DNA from: Gulbenkiania mobilis
GTDB taxonomy: Bacteria > Pseudomonadota > Gammaproteobacteria > Burkholderiales > Chromobacteriaceae
Direction: 5' to 3'
DNA: 64,000 nt
NCBI GenBank assembly: GCA_004346645.1
Contig: SMDA01000007.1
Coordinates: 62,001 to 126,000, forward strand
Position 1 is the first letter of the stretch. Each line of letters opens with the position of its first letter. This document shows, one piece after another, positions 61,230-64,000 of this stretch. The translations under genes were made by a program, and so were the position numbers. Below the pieces are notes generated by a model. The model was not told the DNA's origin. It ran no database searches and was given only the letters and a program-made list of their open reading frames with translations.

Positions 61230-63107
61230 ATGGACAAACCCGTGCCCCACCGTCAGGGCCTGGCCGCTTCGGCCCGCTATGCTCGCTGGGCTGCCACGCT
61301 GTTCGTGGTGGCGATGCTTGCCATGCTGCTTCAGGACCTTTACTACACCCGGCAGGAAAGCCGGGAACACGCGCGGCTGCGGGCAGGGGAACTGGGAGAA
61401 TTGCTGGCACAGCGCACCGCAGGACGGCTGGCCGAGAGCGAACGATTGCTGCAGGGCCTGCACGATAGCGTGGCGCTGCAGCCGATGCAGCAGGATGGCC
61501 AACCCACGCGGGCCGAAAGCGTGCGTCTATCCCGCTACTTGGCGGCGCGCCTGCAGGGGCTGCCCTTCATCGAACATCTTGAGATTCTAAACCTGGACTG
61601 TCGCCCGATCGCGGCCAGCAGCCACAGCGCGGACATGCCACCGCGCACCGATGTCTGCCGCTGGCTGCACCGGGCTGCCACCGGGCAAGCTCCGTTCACC
61701 GCCGTCAGCCAAGGGCCGCAGGGGCCGGAACTGGTGCAGGCCATCCGGGTCCACACTGCCTCAGGCGAGACCATCGGCCTTGCGCTCAGCCACATCCGGC
61801 GCGTGGCGCTTCAGAACGACCTGGACCGCAACCTTCCTGGTGCGCATGGTGAAACGCTACTGCTCGATCAGAGCCAGACCATCCTGGCAGCTTGGCCCCG
61901 GCGGGCCATCGAACTGCGCCGCCTCGAGGGCGTGATGCGCCCCGCCCAAGTCTTCGAGCGGCATGACAACACTCTGCTCTTCGTGGGCCCGTCGCTGATC
62001 GACGGCCGGGAGCGCTTCTACAGCGTCCAGCCCGTCGGTAACTATCCGCTGGTGCTGGTAACTGGCATCGATGCCAACGACCTGGCCCGGGACCTGCCCT
62101 TGCGGGCGGTGTCCTATTTCATGGGCTGGCTGCTGATCTGCGTGCTGACCTGGCTGGCGCTGCGGGCACATCTGGCCAACCTGCGGCAGACCGAACAGCT
62201 TCTGGAGAGCGCGCGCCGCATCCGTGAAGGGGAAGAGCGGGCACGACTCGCACTTGACACCGCACCGGTGGCCCTGCTGCTGGTGTCCAACCAGAACGGT
62301 CGCATCCTTTATGCAAACACCCCTGCACGCACCATGCTGCATCTGCCGGGACGGGACGGTGCGAGGGACAGCCAGGTGATGGATCTGCCTTTCGTGTTAC
62401 CCCCTGTGGATGCCTGGGTGCGCACAGGGGAGATGGTGCGTGACCGTGAGGTGGAGATCGTACGCGAGGACCAGAGCACCCTGTGGGTGATGGTATCGCT
62501 GCAGCCTGCGTTGCACCACGAACAGCCGGCCACGCTGGTGGGTCTGTTCGACCTGAGCCAGCGCAAGGCCTTGGAAAACGAACTGGAAGAAAAGAACCGC
62601 CTGCTGGAGGAAATGGCGATCACCGACCCGCTGACCCGGCTATACAACCGGCGCCATGCGGATCAGGTACTGCGGGACGAAATCGTCCGCTGCGAACGCT
62701 ACGGCCAGCGGCTGACGGTGGCAGTCTTCGACATCGATCACTTCAAGCGCTTCAACGACCGGTACGGGCACCAGGCCGGTGACAACGTGCTGCTGCTGGT
62801 GGGCAACGAAATCCGCGATGCCATCCGCCAGAGCGATACCGGTGCCCGCATCGGGGGCGAGGAGTTCCTGATCATCTTTCCCTGCACCCGACTGCGCGAT
62901 GCCTACACGGTGATGGAGCGTATCCGCCAGCGCCTGGCCGAGACCGTGCTGCCCTTCACCGAGCGCCGCGTCACCTTCAGCGGTGGGCTGACCGACTGGC
63001 ATCCGGGCGACACGCCGTCCTCGATGCTGATGCGGGCCGACAAGCTGCTCTATGAAGCCAAGGTGTCCGGTCGGGACCGGCTACTGCTTTCTCAGGAAGA
63101 AGCCTGA
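61230..63107 (+). CDS. Membrane diguanylate cyclase (sensor-PAS-GGDEF)
   Basis: A 625-residue protein: membrane helix at about 18-36, a periplasmic Cache-like sensor of about 250 residues, a second helix (SYFMGWLLICVLTWLAL), a PAS domain (LDTAPVALLLVSNQNGRILY) and a C-terminal GGDEF domain. The active motif is RIGGEEFLIIF, and an inhibitory RxxD site (RQSD) stands five residues before it, so it should make c-di-GMP under product inhibition. It follows nadC by 8 bases. Confidence 0.93.
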   Translation: MDKPVPHRQGLAASARYARWAATLFVVAMLAMLLQDLYYTRQESREHARLRAGELGELLAQRTAGRLAESERLLQGLHDSVALQPMQQDGQPTRAESVRLSRYLAARLQGLPFIEHLEILNLDCRPIAASSHSADMPPRTDVCRWLHRAATGQAPFTAVSQGPQGPELVQAIRVHTASGETIGLALSHIRRVALQNDLDRNLPGAHGETLLLDQSQTILAAWPRRAIELRRLEGVMRPAQVFERHDNTLLFVGPSLIDGRERFYSVQPVGNYPLVLVTGIDANDLARDLPLRAVSYFMGWLLICVLTWLALRAHLANLRQTEQLLESARRIREGEERARLALDTAPVALLLVSNQNGRILYANTPARTMLHLPGRDGARDSQVMDLPFVLPPVDAWVRTGEMVRDREVEIVREDQSTLWVMVSLQPALHHEQPATLVGLFDLSQRKALENELEEKNRLLEEMAITDPLTRLYNRRHADQVLRDEIVRCERYGQRLTVAVFDIDHFKRFNDRYGHQAGDNVLLLVGNEIRDAIRQSDTGARIGGEEFLIIFPCTRLRDAYTVMERIRQRLAETVLPFTERRVTFSGGLTDWHPGDTPSSMLMRADKLLYEAKVSGRDRLLLSQEEA

Positions 63108-63724
63108 GGGGCATGCAGCACTGCCGCGAGCTGACGCAGCATCGCAGCCGTGGCGCCCCAGATGAAGTGCCGGGCATGTGGTAGTGAATAGTAATGTCCG
63201 GTCACGCCCTCACGCTCGTAGACGTGCTGGCGGTAGGCTGCCAGATCCACCACGTGGTCGAGCGCCACCTCGAAGATATCTGCCACTTCCCCGGGTTCGG
63301 CACTCAGTGCCAGCGGCGGCAACAGCAGGCCAACCACCGGCGTGATGCGAAAACCCGTCAAGGTGACATAAGGCGCCATTTCCCCAGCCACCTGTACGCA
63401 GTCTTCGGCCAACCCGATTTCCTCACGCGCTTCGCGCAGCGCGGCAGCCACGGGGCCGTCATCGGTGGGATCGATCTTGCCACCCGGAAAACTGACCTGC
63501 CCGGCATGGGTGGGCAGCGCATCGGTGCGGCGCGTCAGCAGGACTGTCGGCCCTTGGGGATGCCACACCAACGGCACCAGCACCGCCGCCTCCCGCAGCA
63601 CATGCCCGGGCAAGGGTCGATCAAAGCCGCCGGGCTGACCGGAGCGCCGTGCTTCGGCCAACCTTGTCGTCAGCCAGCAGAGGGCCGCCTCGGGCTGGGC
63701 AGGCCAGGACTCAGGCGTCCGCAT
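63092..63724 (-). CDS. nudL: CoA pyrophosphatase, Nudix (NudL-like)
   Basis: A 210-residue protein with the CoA-pyrophosphatase signature VLLTRRTDALPTHAGQVSFP leading into GGKID, and the Nudix helix REAREEIGL. In the box the usual Glu after the loop appears as Asp. It would hydrolyse CoA and its derivatives. The ATG at 63724 overlaps the upstream gene by 14 bases; its 3' end overlaps the diguanylate cyclase by 16 bases. Repeated 12-mers lie at 63404 (one mismatch) and 63653 (exact). Confidence 0.9.
   Translation of the reverse strand: MRTPESWPAQPEAALCWLTTRLAEARRSGQPGGFDRPLPGHVLREAAVLVPLVWHPQGPTVLLTRRTDALPTHAGQVSFPGGKIDPTDDGPVAAALREAREEIGLAEDCVQVAGEMAPYVTLTGFRITPVVGLLLPPLALSAEPGEVADIFEVALDHVVDLAAYRQHVYEREGVTGHYYSLPHARHFIWGATAAMLRQLAAVLHAPQASS
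63653..63664 (-). repeat. Exact AGGTTGGCCGAA word in nudL
   Basis: An exact 12-mer read in frame as Arg-Leu-Ala-Glu. Confidence 0.8.
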
Positions 63725-64000
63725 CGCTTTGCCGTCCCAATTTGGGCAGGGCCAGCTCCTGCCAGTGCGCCAGCAGCCGGATGGCCAGCCCCCCGGCAAA
63801 CAGAAGGTGCAGGCTGACCACGTTCACCCATGCTCCCTGATCGAGAATGAAAAGTCCGGCGGCCACCAGAATGGACACCGTGCCGTAGAAGTCCTCGTGC
63901 AGGATAAAGGGAATGTCATTCACCATCATGTCGCGCACCACCCCGCCGCCTACCGCCGTCACGAAGCCGAGCAGCACCACGCCGAAAGCATTAAGGTCGA
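63711..64000 (-). CDS. UPF0126/TRIC-type membrane protein (5' end cut by window)
   Basis: The last 96 or so residues of a polytopic protein. The visible GFVTAVGGGVVRDMMVNDIP is the glycine-rich UPF0126 (YicG) signature, a family related to trimeric intracellular cation channels. Two hydrophobic segments follow (VSILVAAGLFIL and VNVVSLHLLFAGGLAI). The gene continues beyond base 64000. Its stop lies inside the start of nudL, so the two are co-transcribed. Confidence 0.88.
   Translation of the reverse strand, partial: DLNAFGVVLLGFVTAVGGGVVRDMMVNDIPFILHEDFYGTVSILVAAGLFILDQGAWVNVVSLHLLFAGGLAIRLLAHWQELALPKLGRQSDADA

Overview
The window is about 64 kb of high-GC chromosome, densely packed with core genes in long same-strand runs. 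Protein content and gene order (der-bamB-yfgM-hisS-ispG-rodZ-pilF-rlmN-ndk, thrS-infC-rpmI-rplT-pheST-ihfA, tgt-yajC-secDF, rnfABCDGE-nth, panDCB-folK-pcnB) point to a Betaproteobacterium. My best guess is Neisseriales outside the Neisseria group (Chromobacterium/Vogesella/Gulbenkiania-like). The placement is inferred from gene content only. I see no prophage, IS element, CRISPR array or rRNA operon.

Layout. 1-9254 (minus): the hfq start, der, bamB, yfgM, hisS, ispG, rodZ-like, a type IV pilus stability gene, rlmN and ndk. 9382-11000: a SPOR protein, a DUF1289 protein and tRNA-Pro(GGG). 11023-18707 (minus): MerR regulator, ihfA, pheT, pheS, rplT, rpmI, infC, thrS and tRNA-Val(GAC), punctuated by hairpin terminators or attenuators. 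18832-27606 (plus): tgt, yajC, secD, secF, a DedA protein, mutL, a racemase-like protein and miaA. 27671-34111: RidA, a fatty acid desaturase, YdgA-like protein, bacterioferritin with its ferredoxin, NudJ, an exported protein with a Cys-His-Asp pattern, and mnmA. 34171-41099: uvrA, an MFS exporter, ssb, NADH dehydrogenase-2 and an orphan. 41277-48813 (plus): rnfABCDGE, nth and a lipoprotein HtrA protease. 48896-54587: rraA, a GFA protein and the pantothenate/folate cluster with a deoxynucleoside kinase and pcnB. 54796-64000: a PolB-like exonuclease, a small orphan behind a duplicated intergenic element, a MATE exporter, murB, a TraT lipoprotein, an orphan CbiM-like permease, nadC, a membrane diguanylate cyclase, a CoA-pyrophosphatase Nudix protein and a truncated UPF0126 channel.

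The most striking signal is not a gene. A 12-base word, AGGTTGGCCGAA, occurs 11 times exactly and 13 more times with one mismatch. The sites fall equally on both strands, in several reading frames and in intergenic DNA. A simple base-composition estimate predicts about 0.01 exact copies. In length, density and its AGG...GAA ends it resembles the DNA uptake sequences of Neisseriaceae, but it lacks their usual CTG core. I propose it as a candidate uptake-sequence dialect; this is untested.

Other points of interest are a probable AUA start codon for infC, tandem terminators just before pheS, a 28-base AT-rich near-palindrome beside tRNA-Pro, and a pair of related 42-base elements before an orphan gene. 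There is also a candidate Fur box before bfd, a possible leaderless dedA transcript, and a convergent overlap of about 99 bases between rraA and a GFA-family gene.
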